Shown piece after piece: positions 46,267-55,078 of a stretch of DNA of 64,000 bases. The notes beneath the pieces were generated by a model, which had not been told where the DNA came from, ran no database searches, and was given only the letters and a program-made list of their open reading frames with translations. The position numbers were made by a program, and so were the translations under genes. Source of the DNA: Parafrankia elaeagni (lineage in GTDB: Bacteria; Actinomycetota; Actinomycetes; Frankiales; Frankiaceae); the NCBI RefSeq assembly GCF_000374165.1, contig NZ_KB893794.1:121051-185050 (forward strand), given 5' to 3'. How positions within the stretch are numbered: the stretch's first letter is position 1; each line of letters opens with the position of its first letter.

Positions 46267-47379
46267 ATGCAGTCCGCGGACGAACCTGCGGCCCCTCGGT
46301 CGGGTGCCGCAGAACCGGATGCGACCGAGCCGTCTGCGACGGAGCCGGGCGCACCAGAGCGGGACGTCCTGACACAGGACGTCCCGGCACAGGACGCAGC
46401 GTTTCCACCTGCCGCCGCCGCGCCGCGTGCCGCCGCCGCGCCGCGTGCCGCCGGCACCCCGCGTGCCGCCGGCACCCCGGACGCGGGCCGGCCTGAGCAG
46501 CCGGGCCCGGAAACGCCGCCCCCCCGCCCGTTGACCCCGGACTTGGTCGGGCAGACCCTGGTGGCGGCGCGTCACGCTGCGGGTCTCACCATCGACGACG
46601 TCAGCGACCGGACGAGAATCCGCGCGGCGCTGATCGGGCAGATCGAGCGCAACGACTACAGCAACTGCGGTGGTGCTTTCTACGCCCGCGGGCACCTGCG
46701 GACCATCGCGACCACGCTCGGCCTGGACCCGGTGCCGCTGCTCGCGGCCTACGACGCCGGCTACGAGCGGGTTCCGTCCCCGGTCGTGGTCGCCTCGCCG
46801 GAGTTCGACCCGCTGCACGGTGGTGGCGGTGGCGGCGGCGGGCGACGGCGGGGCGGGTTCCGCTGGGCCCCCGCGATGATCGCGTCGCTGGTGGTGGTCT
46901 GCCTGTTCGCACTCGTCGCCCTGCTGCTGCCGTCCGGCGGCGACGACGAGGACACGGTCGCCCAGCGCCCGAGCACACCGCCGAGCACCGCCCCCGTCGC
47001 CGCTCCGCCCACACCGTCGCCGGCCCCGGCCACCTCCCAGCCGCCCGGTGTGAACGTCCGGGTCGAGGCCCGCGATGCGCAGAGCTGGCTGGAGGTGCGC
47101 GACGAGAGCGAGCGGGTGCTCCTCCAGCAGCTCCTCGAGCAGGGCGACAGCCGTGAGGTGTCGTCCGAGGGCGCGCTGGAGATCAGGATGGGTAACGCGG
47201 GCGCGGTGGATCTCTCGTGCAACGGGCGGAATCTCGGCCCGGCCGGGGCGCCGGGCCAGGTGGTCACCGTCCGGCTGACGCTCGCCGCGTCCGGTGGCGG
47301 CTGCACCGTCGGCGATGACCAGGCGACCGGTCTGGCCGCGCCGAACCTGCGCTCGCCGGCCGGTCGGCCGGGCCGCTGA
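46267..47379 (+). CDS. RodZ-like helix-turn-helix membrane protein
   Basis: A bitopic protein with a cytoplasmic HTH domain, expected to link cell-shape or envelope machinery to the membrane. A Pro/Ala-rich N-terminal region with short repeats (about 1-85) precedes the HTH ([22 protein letters not shown] and [33 protein letters not shown], about 97-160). The membrane helix [20 protein letters not shown] is at about 203-222. The periplasmic part has a Pro/Thr linker and a DUF4115-like beta domain ([18 protein letters not shown] to [18 protein letters not shown]). The 370-aa length is typical. It follows ftsK by 107 bp and precedes rimO, as in other actinobacteria. Confidence 0.87.
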   Translation: MQSADEPAAPRSGAAEPDATEPSATEPGAPERDVLTQDVPAQDAAFPPAAAAPRAAAAPRAAGTPRAAGTPDAGRPEQPGPETPPPRPLTPDLVGQTLVAARHAAGLTIDDVSDRTRIRAALIGQIERNDYSNCGGAFYARGHLRTIATTLGLDPVPLLAAYDAGYERVPSPVVVASPEFDPLHGGGGGGGGRRRGGFRWAPAMIASLVVVCLFALVALLLPSGGDDEDTVAQRPSTPPSTAPVAAPPTPSPAPATSQPPGVNVRVEARDAQSWLEVRDESERVLLQQLLEQGDSREVSSEGALEIRMGNAGAVDLSCNGRNLGPAGAPGQVVTVRLTLAASGGGCTVGDDQATGLAAPNLRSPAGRPGR

Positions 47380-47436
47380 CCGGCCGGCACGTCGGCTCCG
47401 CCCGGCCCGTCGGCGCGTCCGCCGGGGCTGTCCCGG

Positions 47437-47449
47437 TAGCCTGGGTCCC
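47437..47449 (+). promoter_or_regulatory. leaderless-type promoter of rimO (TAGCCT)
   Basis: TAGCCT (47437-47442) precedes GTG 47450 by seven bases, matching ribF and dapA. It suggests rimO-pgsA-cinA is a transcription unit separate from rodZ. Confidence 0.5.
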
Positions 47450-49129
47450 GTGTCCTCTCGTCCGACCCGCCGGGTAGCTGTCGTCACACTCGGCTGTTCG
47501 CGTAACGAGGTGGATTCGGAGGAGCTCGCCGCCCGGCTCGCCGGCGACGGCTGGGAGCTCGTCGACGACGCCGCCGACGCCGACGCGGTACTGGTGAACA
47601 CCTGTGGTTTCGTCGAGGCGGCGAAGAAGGACTCGATCGACGCCCTGCTCGCGGCGGACTCCCTGCGCGAGGCTGACGGTGACGGGGCGGCCGAGCCCGA
47701 CGGGCCGGCGGGCGGCCCGCGGGCGGTGGTCGCCGTCGGTTGCATGGCTGAGCGGTACGGCCGGGATCTGGCCGAGAGCCTGCCGGAGGCGGACGCCGTT
47801 CTCGGCTTCGACGCCTACCCGGAGATCTCGGCCCATCTCGACGCGGTCCTCGCCGGTGAGCGGCCGTCCGCGCACACTCCGCGGGACCGGCGCGCGCTGC
47901 TGCCGATCACGCCGGTCGAGCGGGCGGGCGCCGCGGGTGCCGCGCACGCCCCCCATCTGCCCGGCCACATCCAGTTGCCGCCCGCGGGGGCGGCCTCGGC
48001 GGCGCGGGCCGAGCCGGTGGGCTTGAGTGGTGCCGGCCGGCGGCGGCTCACCGCCGGCCCCGTCGTTCCGGTCAAGCTGTCGAGCGGGTGTGACCGGCGC
48101 TGCGCCTTCTGCGCCATCCCGTCGTTCCGCGGGTCGCACGTCTCCCGCCCGCCGGAGCAGGTGCTGGCCGAGGCCGAGTGGCTGGCCGGGCAGGGCGCAC
48201 GGGAGCTCGTGCTGGTCAGCGAGAACTCGACGTCCTACGGCAAGGATCTGGGTGATCTGCGGGCGCTGGAGAAGCTGCTGCCCCGGCTCGCCGCGGTCCC
48301 CGGCATCGTGCGTGTCCGGACGGTGTACCTCCAGCCGGCGGAGCTGCGCCCGTCGCTGCTGGAGACGCTGCTGACGACGCCAGGGCTGGCGCCGTATCTC
48401 GACCTCTCGTTCCAGCACGCGAGCCCGGCCGTGCTGCGCCGGATGCGCCGTTTCGGCGGCACCGACGACTTCCTCGACCTCCTGCGGCGGGGCCGCGCCC
48501 TGCTGGGTGACCTCGGCGCGCGCTCGAACGTCATCGTCGGCTTCCCCGGCGAGACCGAGGAGGACGTCGAGATCCTCATGGACTTCCTCGAACGCGCCGA
48601 CCTGGATGCCGTCGGCGTGTTCGGCTACTCCGACGAGGAGGGGACCGAGGCCGCCGGGATGGACGGCCACCTGGACCCCGACGAGATCGAGCGCCGCCGC
48701 GTCGACGTCACCAACCTCGTCGAGCAGCTGACGGAGGCCCGCGCCGAGCGCCGTGTCGGCACCACGGTGGAGGTGCTGGTCGAGGAGGTGGCCGGCGGGC
48801 TGGTGTTCGGCTGCGCGGGCCACCAGCAGGCCGACGCCGACGGCGCCTGCACCGTGCGGCTTCCCGCGGGTGGGGTGACCGGCGGGGTCGCCGTCGGCGA
48901 TCTCGTCACAGCCCGGGTGGTGGCGGCGGAGGGTGTCGATCTCGTCGCCGAGTTCACCGACGTCCTCGACCGGGCCGGCGCCGCGCCGCCCGGTACCACT
49001 ACCGGCACTACCAGCGCTACCGGCACCGGTGGCACCGATGCCGGTCCTGCCGGTGCCGTCGCGGTGGAGCCCGTCCCGCGGTCACGTGATCTGGCGGGTG
49101 TGGTGGGCCGGCTCCCGGGTCCGGCGTGA
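47450..49129 (+). CDS. rimO: ribosomal protein S12 methylthiotransferase RimO
   Basis: Radical-SAM enzyme that adds a methylthio group to Asp of ribosomal protein S12. The N-terminal UPF0004 domain has [29 protein letters not shown] and GCMAERYG, holding the auxiliary cluster Cys. The radical-SAM motif [15 protein letters not shown] is at about 214-228. A TRAM domain lies near the C-terminus. At 559 aa it exceeds the usual 440-490 because of an Ala/Pro insertion of about 45 residues before the radical-SAM motif and a Thr/Gly-rich tail. GTG 47450 gives the normal N-terminus; the open frame upstream is unrelated. The stop overlaps pgsA by four bases. Confidence 0.93.
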   Translation: MSSRPTRRVAVVTLGCSRNEVDSEELAARLAGDGWELVDDAADADAVLVNTCGFVEAAKKDSIDALLAADSLREADGDGAAEPDGPAGGPRAVVAVGCMAERYGRDLAESLPEADAVLGFDAYPEISAHLDAVLAGERPSAHTPRDRRALLPITPVERAGAAGAAHAPHLPGHIQLPPAGAASAARAEPVGLSGAGRRRLTAGPVVPVKLSSGCDRRCAFCAIPSFRGSHVSRPPEQVLAEAEWLAGQGARELVLVSENSTSYGKDLGDLRALEKLLPRLAAVPGIVRVRTVYLQPAELRPSLLETLLTTPGLAPYLDLSFQHASPAVLRRMRRFGGTDDFLDLLRRGRALLGDLGARSNVIVGFPGETEEDVEILMDFLERADLDAVGVFGYSDEEGTEAAGMDGHLDPDEIERRRVDVTNLVEQLTEARAERRVGTTVEVLVEEVAGGLVFGCAGHQQADADGACTVRLPAGGVTGGVAVGDLVTARVVAAEGVDLVAEFTDVLDRAGAAPPGTTTGTTSATGTGGTDAGPAGAVAVEPVPRSRDLAGVVGRLPGPA

Positions 49130-49836
49130 CCGGACCGGGTGCGGGCACATCATCCGGCGACTCCGCCGCGTGGGCAGAGCAGGCCGCTCTCGCCAGTGCC
49201 GGTCCGCCGCGGGCGGATCCCGCGCCCGCCGCCGGGCCGCTGCCGCCTCGCGCGGAGCCGAAGCCTCCGCTGCTCAACATCGCCAACGCCCTCACGATCA
49301 TGAGGCTGGCGCTGGTGCCGGTGTTCGTCGCCCTCCTCTTCGCCGGCCCGGACACCGACGGCTGGCGCTACGCGGCCTTCGCCGCCTACGCGATAGCCGC
49401 CGTCACCGACCAGATCGACGGCACGGTCGCCCGTCGGCGCGGGTTGATCACCGATTTCGGGATCCTCGTCGATCCCATCGCGGACAAGGCCCTCACCGGC
49501 GCCGCCCTCGTCTCCCTGTCGCTGCTGGACGAGCTGCCCTGGGCGGTCACGGTCGTCGTCGCCGTCCGGGAGGTCGGCGTGACCCTGCTGCGGCTGTGGG
49601 TGATCCGGTTCGGCGTGATCGCCGCCAGCCGTGGAGGCAAGGCGAAGACACTGCTGCTCAACATCTCGCTGGGCCTCTATGTGCTCCCGCTCGACGGGAT
49701 CGCCGCGACGGGGCGGGCAGCCATCCTCGGTTGTGGCGTCGTCGTCGCGGTCGTGACCGGGGCGGACTACGTCTACCGGGCCCTGGCACTGCGCCGTCAG
49801 GCCGGTGCCGCGCCCGTGCAGAGCACCGGTGGGTGA
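49126..49836 (+). CDS. pgsA: CDP-diacylglycerol-glycerol-3-phosphate 3-phosphatidyltransferase
   Basis: Makes phosphatidylglycerol phosphate, on the way to PG and cardiolipin. The CDP-alcohol phosphotransferase motif is complete: [26 protein letters not shown] matches D-G-x2-A-R-x8-G-x3-D-x3-D (about 103-126). Several membrane segments surround it, after a Pro/Ala-rich N-terminal tail of about 45 residues. The 236-aa length is slightly long for that reason. It overlaps the rimO stop by four bases (GTGA). The order rimO-pgsA-cinA-clgR is conserved across actinobacteria. Confidence 0.93.
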   Translation: MTGPGAGTSSGDSAAWAEQAALASAGPPRADPAPAAGPLPPRAEPKPPLLNIANALTIMRLALVPVFVALLFAGPDTDGWRYAAFAAYAIAAVTDQIDGTVARRRGLITDFGILVDPIADKALTGAALVSLSLLDELPWAVTVVVAVREVGVTLLRLWVIRFGVIAASRGGKAKTLLLNISLGLYVLPLDGIAATGRAAILGCGVVVAVVTGADYVYRALALRRQAGAAPVQSTGG

Positions 49837-49889
49837 GCTGGTCCGAGGGGTGGATGGGCCCGCCGTCGGGCCCGGAACGGGGGAGACCG

Positions 49890-51185
49890 ATGCGCGCTGA
49901 GCTGCTGGCCGTGGGGGACGAGCTTCTCTACGGCGACATCGTGAACGGCAACGCGGCCTGGCTGGGCGGTCAGCTCGCCGACGTCGGCGTGCAGGTGGCG
50001 ACGTCCACCGTGGTCGGAGATGTGATCTCCGACATCGCGTCCGCGATCACCCTGGCGCTGGGACGCGCCGACGTCGTCGTTCTCACCGGCGGGCTCGGTC
50101 CGACCCAGGACGACCTGACCCGTGAGGGCATCGCCCAGGCGGCCGGTGTGGGGCTGCGCCGCGACGAGGCCGAGGAGGCGAACCTGCGCCGCAGGTTCGC
50201 CGAGATGGGGCGGAACCGGGCCGCCGCCGGCAGCCGCGGCGTGCCGGAGATGAACTTCCGTCAGGCCGACCTGCCGGTGGGCGCACAGGCCCTGCCCAAC
50301 GGTCCCGGAACGGCTCCCGGCATCCGGATGGAGATCGGTGCCGGCGTGGTCTACGCCATGCCCGGGGTCCCGTACGAGATGAAGGACATGTTCACCCGCA
50401 GCGTGCTGCCGGACATCCTGCGGCGGGCCGGTGAGCCGGCTGTCGTCGTGCACCGTGTCCTGCGCACGGCGGGCATGTGGGAGTCGGCGGTCGCCGAGGC
50501 GCTCGCGGACGAGGTCACCAGGCTGGAGCCGGTCGGGAACCCGCGGATCGCGTTCCTCGCCAGCGGTGGTCAGACCAGGGTGCGGATCACCGCCCGGGCG
50601 GCCGACCGGGCCGCCGCCGACGAGCTCATCGCCCCGGTCGAGGCCGCCGCCCGCCTCGCGCTCGGCCCCGGCCTGTACGGCACCGATGAGGACTCCCTGG
50701 AGAAGGTCGTCCTGGAGCTGCTCGGCGCCCGGGGCGCGACCCTCGCGGTCGCCGAGTCACTGACCGGGGGCCTGCTGGCCGGCCGGCTGACGGACGTCCC
50801 TGGTGCCAGCACGGTCTTCCGCGGCGGAATCGTCGCCTACGCCACCGACGTGAAGGACTCCGCGCTCGGCGTCGACCCGAAGATCCTCGCGACGGACGGC
50901 GCGGTGTCGGACGCCACCGCCGAAGCCATGGCGACGGGGGTCCGGGACCGGCTCGGGGCCACATACGGGCTGGCGACAACAGGCGTCGCCGGTCCGGGTG
51001 AGCAGGAGGGCCGGCCGGCCGGCACGCTGCACGTGGGCCTCGCCGGCCCGGACGGCTCGGCTGCGCGCTCGCTGCGGCTGCCCGGCGACAGACGCCGCGT
51101 CCGCGAGATCGCCGTCGTGCAGGCCCTGGACGTCCTGCGGCGTGTTCTGGCTGGTCTCACGGCGCTGGACGGCTCCAGCGGGTAG
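49890..51185 (+). CDS. cinA: CinA family protein (nicotinamide-nucleotide amidase / pyrophosphatase)
   Basis: Two-domain protein that hydrolyses NMN-type nucleotides. The N-terminal MoCF-biosynthesis-like domain has AELLAVGDELLYGDIVNGNAAWLG and VVVLTGGLGPTQDDLTREGIA (about 55-75). The C-terminal PncC-like domain has LAVAESLTGGLLAGRLTDVPGAS and FRGGIVAYATDVK, with ATTGVAGPGEQEGRPAGTLHVGL near the end. The 431-aa length is normal. ATG 49890 follows GGGGGAGACC; the in-frame ATG at 49854 is less likely. It follows pgsA by 53 bp. Confidence 0.93.
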   Translation: MRAELLAVGDELLYGDIVNGNAAWLGGQLADVGVQVATSTVVGDVISDIASAITLALGRADVVVLTGGLGPTQDDLTREGIAQAAGVGLRRDEAEEANLRRRFAEMGRNRAAAGSRGVPEMNFRQADLPVGAQALPNGPGTAPGIRMEIGAGVVYAMPGVPYEMKDMFTRSVLPDILRRAGEPAVVVHRVLRTAGMWESAVAEALADEVTRLEPVGNPRIAFLASGGQTRVRITARAADRAAADELIAPVEAAARLALGPGLYGTDEDSLEKVVLELLGARGATLAVAESLTGGLLAGRLTDVPGASTVFRGGIVAYATDVKDSALGVDPKILATDGAVSDATAEAMATGVRDRLGATYGLATTGVAGPGEQEGRPAGTLHVGLAGPDGSAARSLRLPGDRRRVREIAVVQALDVLRRVLAGLTALDGSSG

Positions 51186-51244
51186 GCACGCACCGAAGCA
51201 CGCACCGAAGCACGCACCGAAGCACGCACCGAAGCGTGCACCGA
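51186..51244 (+). repeat. 12-bp direct repeat array (4 copies plus a degenerate one)
   Basis: GCACGCACCGAA is repeated four times without gaps at 51186-51233, followed by a partial GCGTGCACCGA (51234-51244). The array starts immediately after the cinA stop. Confidence 0.9.
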
Positions 51245-51418
51245 CCCGTGCTGACGAGCCGAGGCGCCGGTCATGCCCCCGTGGCCTGGGGGTGCCGCCG
51301 ATCTCGGAATGTCGCGGCCTGGGGGTGCTTACAGCGTTACAGTCCCGTCAACGACGCCCCGGAAGGGGGCTCGGCGGGTATACGGTGAACCCAGCCCGTG
51401 GACGAAGGAGGAGGCTCG
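51245..51418 (+). promoter_or_regulatory. clgR upstream region
   Basis: TATACG at 51379-51384 is a possible -10 box. GGAAG at 51361-51365 with CGGTG about 18 bases on resembles an extracytoplasmic-sigma promoter, but the match is loose. A short run GCTTACAGCGTTACAGTCC (51338-51356) carries a TTACAG direct repeat. ClgR autoregulation is known in relatives; I could not recognise a definite ClgR box. Confidence 0.3.
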
Positions 51419-51739
51419 ATGGTCCTGCTCCGACGCGTGATCGGCGAGGCGTTGCGCCGCCGCCGACAGGATCAGCACCGGACACTGCGGGAGGTGTCGT
51501 CGGCGGCCAGAGTGTCGCTCGGCTACCTCTCCGAGGTGGAACGCGGCCAGAAGGAGGCGAGCTCAGAACTGCTCGCGTCCATCTGCGACGCGCTGGGAGT
51601 ACGCCTGGCGGATCTCCTTCGCGAGGTCAGCGGTGACCTGGAGCTCGCCGAGCTTGCCGTGGGCGCGCCGACACCGGTCGGTGCCGCCTCGGCGGTGGTC
51701 GTGCCGGCCCGTCCGGCAGTGGTCAACCGGGCTGCCTAG
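51419..51739 (+). CDS. clgR: ClgR-type XRE helix-turn-helix regulator
   Basis: A small transcriptional activator that in relatives controls Clp/Lon proteases and the psp genes under envelope or protein stress. The 106-aa protein has an XRE domain: [52 protein letters not shown] at about 9-60. The alanine-rich C-terminus (VVNRAA) fits a ClgR that is itself degraded by Clp. ATG 51419 has a strong AAGGAGGAGG site. Position after cinA and before pspA matches the mycobacterial clgR-psp locus. A dps-type gene lies between clgR and pspA. Confidence 0.88.
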   Translation: MVLLRRVIGEALRRRRQDQHRTLREVSSAARVSLGYLSEVERGQKEASSELLASICDALGVRLADLLREVSGDLELAELAVGAPTPVGAASAVVVPARPAVVNRAA

Positions 51740-51749
51740 CCCTGCTGCC

Positions 51750-51778
51750 CAGCCTGGCTGCCCTGAACGGCCAGGCTG
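51750..51778 (+). terminator. hairpin after clgR
   Basis: CAGCCTGGC (51750-51758) and GCCAGGCTG (51770-51778) form a 9-bp stem with an 11-nt loop, starting ten bases after the clgR stop. Confidence 0.5.
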
Positions 51779-51870
51779 ACCACTGACAGGCTGTGCAGGC
51801 TGCAGCCCGCCGGCTGCCGCGCGGCCCGGGCGCCGTCCCGGTCCCGCCACCGGAGTACGGATCTCCCCTG

Positions 51871-51898
51871 CGGGCACGTTTTTCTCTGAACGTGCCCG
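51871..51898 (+). promoter_or_regulatory. 10-bp inverted repeat with T-rich loop just before dps
   Basis: CGGGCACGTT (51871-51880) and AACGTGCCCG (51889-51898) are perfectly complementary around TTTCTCTG. The element ends 20 bp before the dps ATG. It could be a protein operator or an mRNA hairpin controlling dps translation. Confidence 0.65.
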
Positions 51899-51918
51899 AG
51901 CACTCAGAGGGGATCGTT

Positions 51919-52386
51919 ATGAGCGCTATCCGCAGTCCGCTTTCCGACGAGGCGCGCGCAGTCGCCGGTGAGGCGCTTCAGGGCGCCGTCGTCGACCTGA
52001 TCGATCTGTCGCTCCTGAGCAAGCAGCTGCACTGGAACGTCATCGGCCGCAACTTCCGCAACGTGCACCGTCAGCTGGACGACGTGGTGACGCTCGCGCG
52101 CCGTTACACGGACATGGCCGCCGAGCGCGCCGTGGCGATCGGCGTCAACCCCGACGGGCAGACGACGACGGTCGCCAGAGGCAGCCACCTGCACGGCGTC
52201 GAGGCGGGGTACATCGGTGACGAGAAGGCCATCCGGCTGATCACCGACGTCCTCGCCAGCCTGATCACCAGGATGCGTACCCGGATGGACCTGACCGCCG
52301 AGCCGGACCCGGTCACCCAGGACCTGTTCATCGACGCGATCCGGGATCTCGAGGAACAGCACTGGATGTTCCAGGCCATGGTCTAG
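51919..52386 (+). CDS. dps: Dps/ferritin-like DNA-protection protein
   Basis: Forms a dodecameric shell that oxidises and stores iron and shields DNA. The ferroxidase signature is in LSKQLHWNVIGRNFRNVHRQLDDVV, with the first His near residue 37 and the downstream Asp of the HxxxxxxxxxxxD motif. The final helix EEQHWMFQAMV is typical. The 155-aa length is standard. ATG 51919 follows AGAGGGGATCG; an open frame reaching 51793 crosses the inverted repeat and is not used. A gene of this family between clgR and pspA is unusual, linking iron/oxidative protection to envelope stress. Confidence 0.92.
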   Translation: MSAIRSPLSDEARAVAGEALQGAVVDLIDLSLLSKQLHWNVIGRNFRNVHRQLDDVVTLARRYTDMAAERAVAIGVNPDGQTTTVARGSHLHGVEAGYIGDEKAIRLITDVLASLITRMRTRMDLTAEPDPVTQDLFIDAIRDLEEQHWMFQAMV

Positions 52387-52525
52387 GAACCCGGGTCCCG
52401 GCACGGGCCCGTCGTGTGCTGAAGAGGCGGAGCCGGCCGCGGCCCGACAGGTCGCGGCGGCACGCCGTCGGATCCGTGACAGTTGTCGACTCTCAGGATC
52501 GCGGCGGGCGTGCGACGATCGAGCA

Positions 52526-53440
52526 ATGGCAAATGTCGTCCGCAAGGCCTTCCGCTACCTGTCAAAGCGGGCCGAGGTCGCGTTCGAGGAGAAGGCCAGG
52601 CCGGAGATCCAGCTGGAGCAGGCCATCGACGACGCGCGGGGCCAGCACGAGAAGCTCGTCTCCCAGGCCGCGCTTGTCGTGGGCAACCAGCGGCAGATCG
52701 AGATGAAGCTCGCCCGCCAGATCGAGGAGGTCACCAACCTCACCGACACGGCCCGCTCGGCGCTCGCGCTCGCCGACAGCAGCCGCGCGGCCGGCGACCT
52801 GGCCGCGGCGGCCCGGTACGAGCAGACCGCGCAGGCGTTCGCGGGCCGGCTGATCGCGGCCGAGGCGGCGCTGGAGGACCTCAAGCTGCTCCACCAGCAG
52901 GCCGCGGAGTCCGCCGCCCAGGCACGGACGGCGGTCGAGGACAACACGATGCGTGTGCAACGCCTTTTGGCCGAGCGAACCCGTCTGCTCACCCAGATCG
53001 AGCACGCCGCCATGCACGAGCAGATGGGCCGGGTCATGGAGCAGATGACCTCACTCCCGCCGGCCGGTGACACTCCGACGCTCGCCGACGTGCGTGACAA
53101 GATCGAGAAGCGTTACGCCGTGGCGCGCGGGCGGCAGGAGCTGGCGTCCCAGGGCCTGGAGGCGCAGATGCTCGAGGTCCGGCGGGCCACCATGGACGCG
53201 CAGGCCCTCGGCCGTCTGGCGGAGCTTCGCGGCAGCATGCAACCCGGCGCACCCGGTGTGCCCGGTGCCCAGGCTGCGGCGGGAGCGGGCGGTGTCCCCG
53301 GAATCGGGCCCGGCGTGGTCGGCGGCACCGGCGACCGGCCTCCGTCGTTGGAGAAGGCACCGGGAGACCCGGGAGCGTCACCGGATGAGGGCCTGACCAG
53401 GCCGGCACCCGGCCCGCAGGGCACTCCACCGTCGTACTGA
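52526..53440 (+). CDS. pspA: phage-shock protein A / IM30 family
   Basis: A coiled-coil peripheral membrane protein that stabilises stressed inner membrane. The N-terminus MANVVRKAFRYLSKRAEVAFEEKARPEIQLEQAIDDAR is the membrane-binding helix region. Long coiled coils follow (about 30-220) with LVVGNQRQIEMKLARQIEEVTNL and EDNTMRVQRLLAERTRLLTQIEHAAMHEQMGRVMEQM. The C-terminal 75 residues are Gly/Pro-rich and disordered. At 304 aa it is longer than E. coli PspA (about 220), close to the mycobacterial form with a tail. A weak -10 GACGAT lies six bases before ATG 52526. The next gene encodes a two-helix membrane protein, a likely partner. Confidence 0.93.
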   Translation: MANVVRKAFRYLSKRAEVAFEEKARPEIQLEQAIDDARGQHEKLVSQAALVVGNQRQIEMKLARQIEEVTNLTDTARSALALADSSRAAGDLAAAARYEQTAQAFAGRLIAAEAALEDLKLLHQQAAESAAQARTAVEDNTMRVQRLLAERTRLLTQIEHAAMHEQMGRVMEQMTSLPPAGDTPTLADVRDKIEKRYAVARGRQELASQGLEAQMLEVRRATMDAQALGRLAELRGSMQPGAPGVPGAQAAAGAGGVPGIGPGVVGGTGDRPPSLEKAPGDPGASPDEGLTRPAPGPQGTPPSY

Positions 53441-53560
53441 GTGCCGTCGTACTGAATGGCAGGTCGACCGATGGCGCATCCGCGGCGTGGGCTTTCGGCG
53501 CGGGCCTGGTTCGGGCGCGCACTCTGGTTCGGGCCAGCACTGATGCCGGGAGGCTGCTAG

Positions 53561-54667
53561 ATGACCGAGGCGGCTGATGGCCTGGAAGCGGCTGGCGGTC
53601 CGGACCCGGTCGCCTCCGACGTGCGACGATCCAGCCCGGCGCCTTCTCCCTCGCAGGCCACCGCGCCATCTCCCGCGGTGCAGCCTCCCGCGGCACAGCC
53701 GCCCACTGCACCACTTCCGCCGACCGCCCCGTCGCCCTCGGCCGGGCCGTCGTCGCGTTACCGGGGATATTCCGAGCCATCGGTCACGCTCAATGATTCA
53801 GGTTCGACCGGGCGTGTTCTGGGAGGCTCGGAAGTGTCGTCGGACGGCCGCGAGCGAAGAAGTTCTTTTCACTTTCCCGGACTGGCTGACAGGACCCGTG
53901 GATTCGGCCGTCCGGACGTGGCGGCGGCGATGGCCGCCGGCGTGCCGGACTGGCTTCGCGCCGACATCGAGCGCCGCTCGTTCGAGAATGCCGAACGTCG
54001 GTTCAATCGACCGTTCCGGCGGGCCAGACAGCGTGCACTGCTTTCTGCCCAGGCCTGGGCGGCGGCCGCGGCGGCGTCCCCTGCCGTGGCCACCATCGCC
54101 GATGAATGGGGCTGGCTCGCGTTCGGCGCGGCGGCTCTCGCCCGCGCCGGACTGTCCTTTCGTGAATACCGGACGTCGCCGGAGAGCGGGTTGCCGGCAC
54201 CGTCCGTCCCCCCGTTGCGGGCGCTGGAGCTCAGGCGGTCGGCGGCGGCGCGGCCGTTGCGGCGCGGAGAGGCCGGGCTGGCCGCTGTCGCCGCGTTGCT
54301 CTGCTCGGTGGAGGCGCGCCCCGGCACGACCCAGGTCCAGACCGCGATGGTGACCGCCGCTCGCCTGGTGGACGGGCTGCGGATGACCGCCCGGAGAGTA
54401 CTGGCCTGCGAGTCCGCGATGCGGGCGGTGTCGGACCCCGCCCGCCGGGCGGATATCCGGGCGACGTCCGCCCGCCTGCTGGCTGCCATGGAGCAGGCCG
54501 CGGACCTGCTCGACGAGCTGTTGACCGCCGTGACGGAGATCGTCGTGACCGTCACCACGCCGACGGCCGAGCTCACCGGGCTCGCGGACGAGGTCGAACG
54601 CCTGCGCACCTACGCTGATGGGCTATCCGAACTGCTCGGATTCGCGGGCCCGGGCCGTCCGGCCTGA
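53561..54667 (+). CDS. two-transmembrane protein, PspM-like
   Basis: A 368-aa protein directly after pspA. The first 110 residues are Pro/Ala/Ser-rich and disordered. A basic segment RRFNRPFRRARQRALL precedes two closely spaced hydrophobic segments (about 160-180, SAQAWAAAAAASPAVATIA; about 183-200, WGWLAFGAAALARAGLSF). A helical C-terminal region (about 245-360) follows with ARLLAAMEQAADLLDELLTAVTEIVVTV. Topology and position match mycobacterial PspM (Rv2743c-type), the membrane protein that recruits PspA. Sequence identity cannot be measured here, so the name is by analogy. No PspN-like third gene follows. Confidence 0.7.
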   Translation: MTEAADGLEAAGGPDPVASDVRRSSPAPSPSQATAPSPAVQPPAAQPPTAPLPPTAPSPSAGPSSRYRGYSEPSVTLNDSGSTGRVLGGSEVSSDGRERRSSFHFPGLADRTRGFGRPDVAAAMAAGVPDWLRADIERRSFENAERRFNRPFRRARQRALLSAQAWAAAAAASPAVATIADEWGWLAFGAAALARAGLSFREYRTSPESGLPAPSVPPLRALELRRSAAARPLRRGEAGLAAVAALLCSVEARPGTTQVQTAMVTAARLVDGLRMTARRVLACESAMRAVSDPARRADIRATSARLLAAMEQAADLLDELLTAVTEIVVTVTTPTAELTGLADEVERLRTYADGLSELLGFAGPGRPA

Positions 54668-55078
54668 TCCGAAACAATCCTCTCAGCTGTCACCCTGGAT
54701 TAACTTCCCGCCGGTGCCGGCCGCTGTCATCCGCGGGCGCCTCGTGCCGGTAGTGCCTGGCTGGCAACGACTTTCGCCTTCAGGTGCAGGACGGAAGTCA
54801 TTCTCTTATCTGCGCAGTGACTTCGCAGTTATTTTATTTTCATCGATCTGGTGTACACCCGGGTTGGCACCAAGGGGTGGGATGTAGGTTTGAAGATGTG
54901 ACCGGAGATATGGCGCAGACGCGAGGATTGCCTTAATGTCCCAGATGTCCGATCGGCGATTGTGGCGTCGGGTGACGAAGGGGAGCGTCGTCCACGTTTT
55001 CATCGCCGCCGTGCGATGGCCAGACCGGCAGTCCCGGACGTCCGGATGGCATGACGCAGCCAGGCAGGTGGAAGTGCC
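54668..55078. other. 411-bp AT-richer intergenic region before the ECF sigma gene
   Basis: No ORF is supported. An inverted repeat GAAGTCA (54794-54800) / TGACTTC (54818-54824) followed by TTATTTTATTTTC (about 54829-54841) looks like the terminator of the pspA operon. The segment 54780-54950 is the most AT-rich in the window. A sigma-factor promoter is expected here but no clear box pair was found. Confidence 0.5.
54794..54841 (+). terminator. possible U-tract terminator of the pspA operon
   Basis: A 7-bp stem (GAAGTCA/TGACTTC, 17-nt loop; an alternative 5-bp CTGCG/CGCAG stem overlaps) is followed by a T-rich run at 54829-54841, rare in this GC-rich window. Confidence 0.45.

Noticed and set aside
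51186-51244. CRISPR array
   Set aside because: Units are 12 bp with no spacers and no cas genes; it is a simple tandem repeat.
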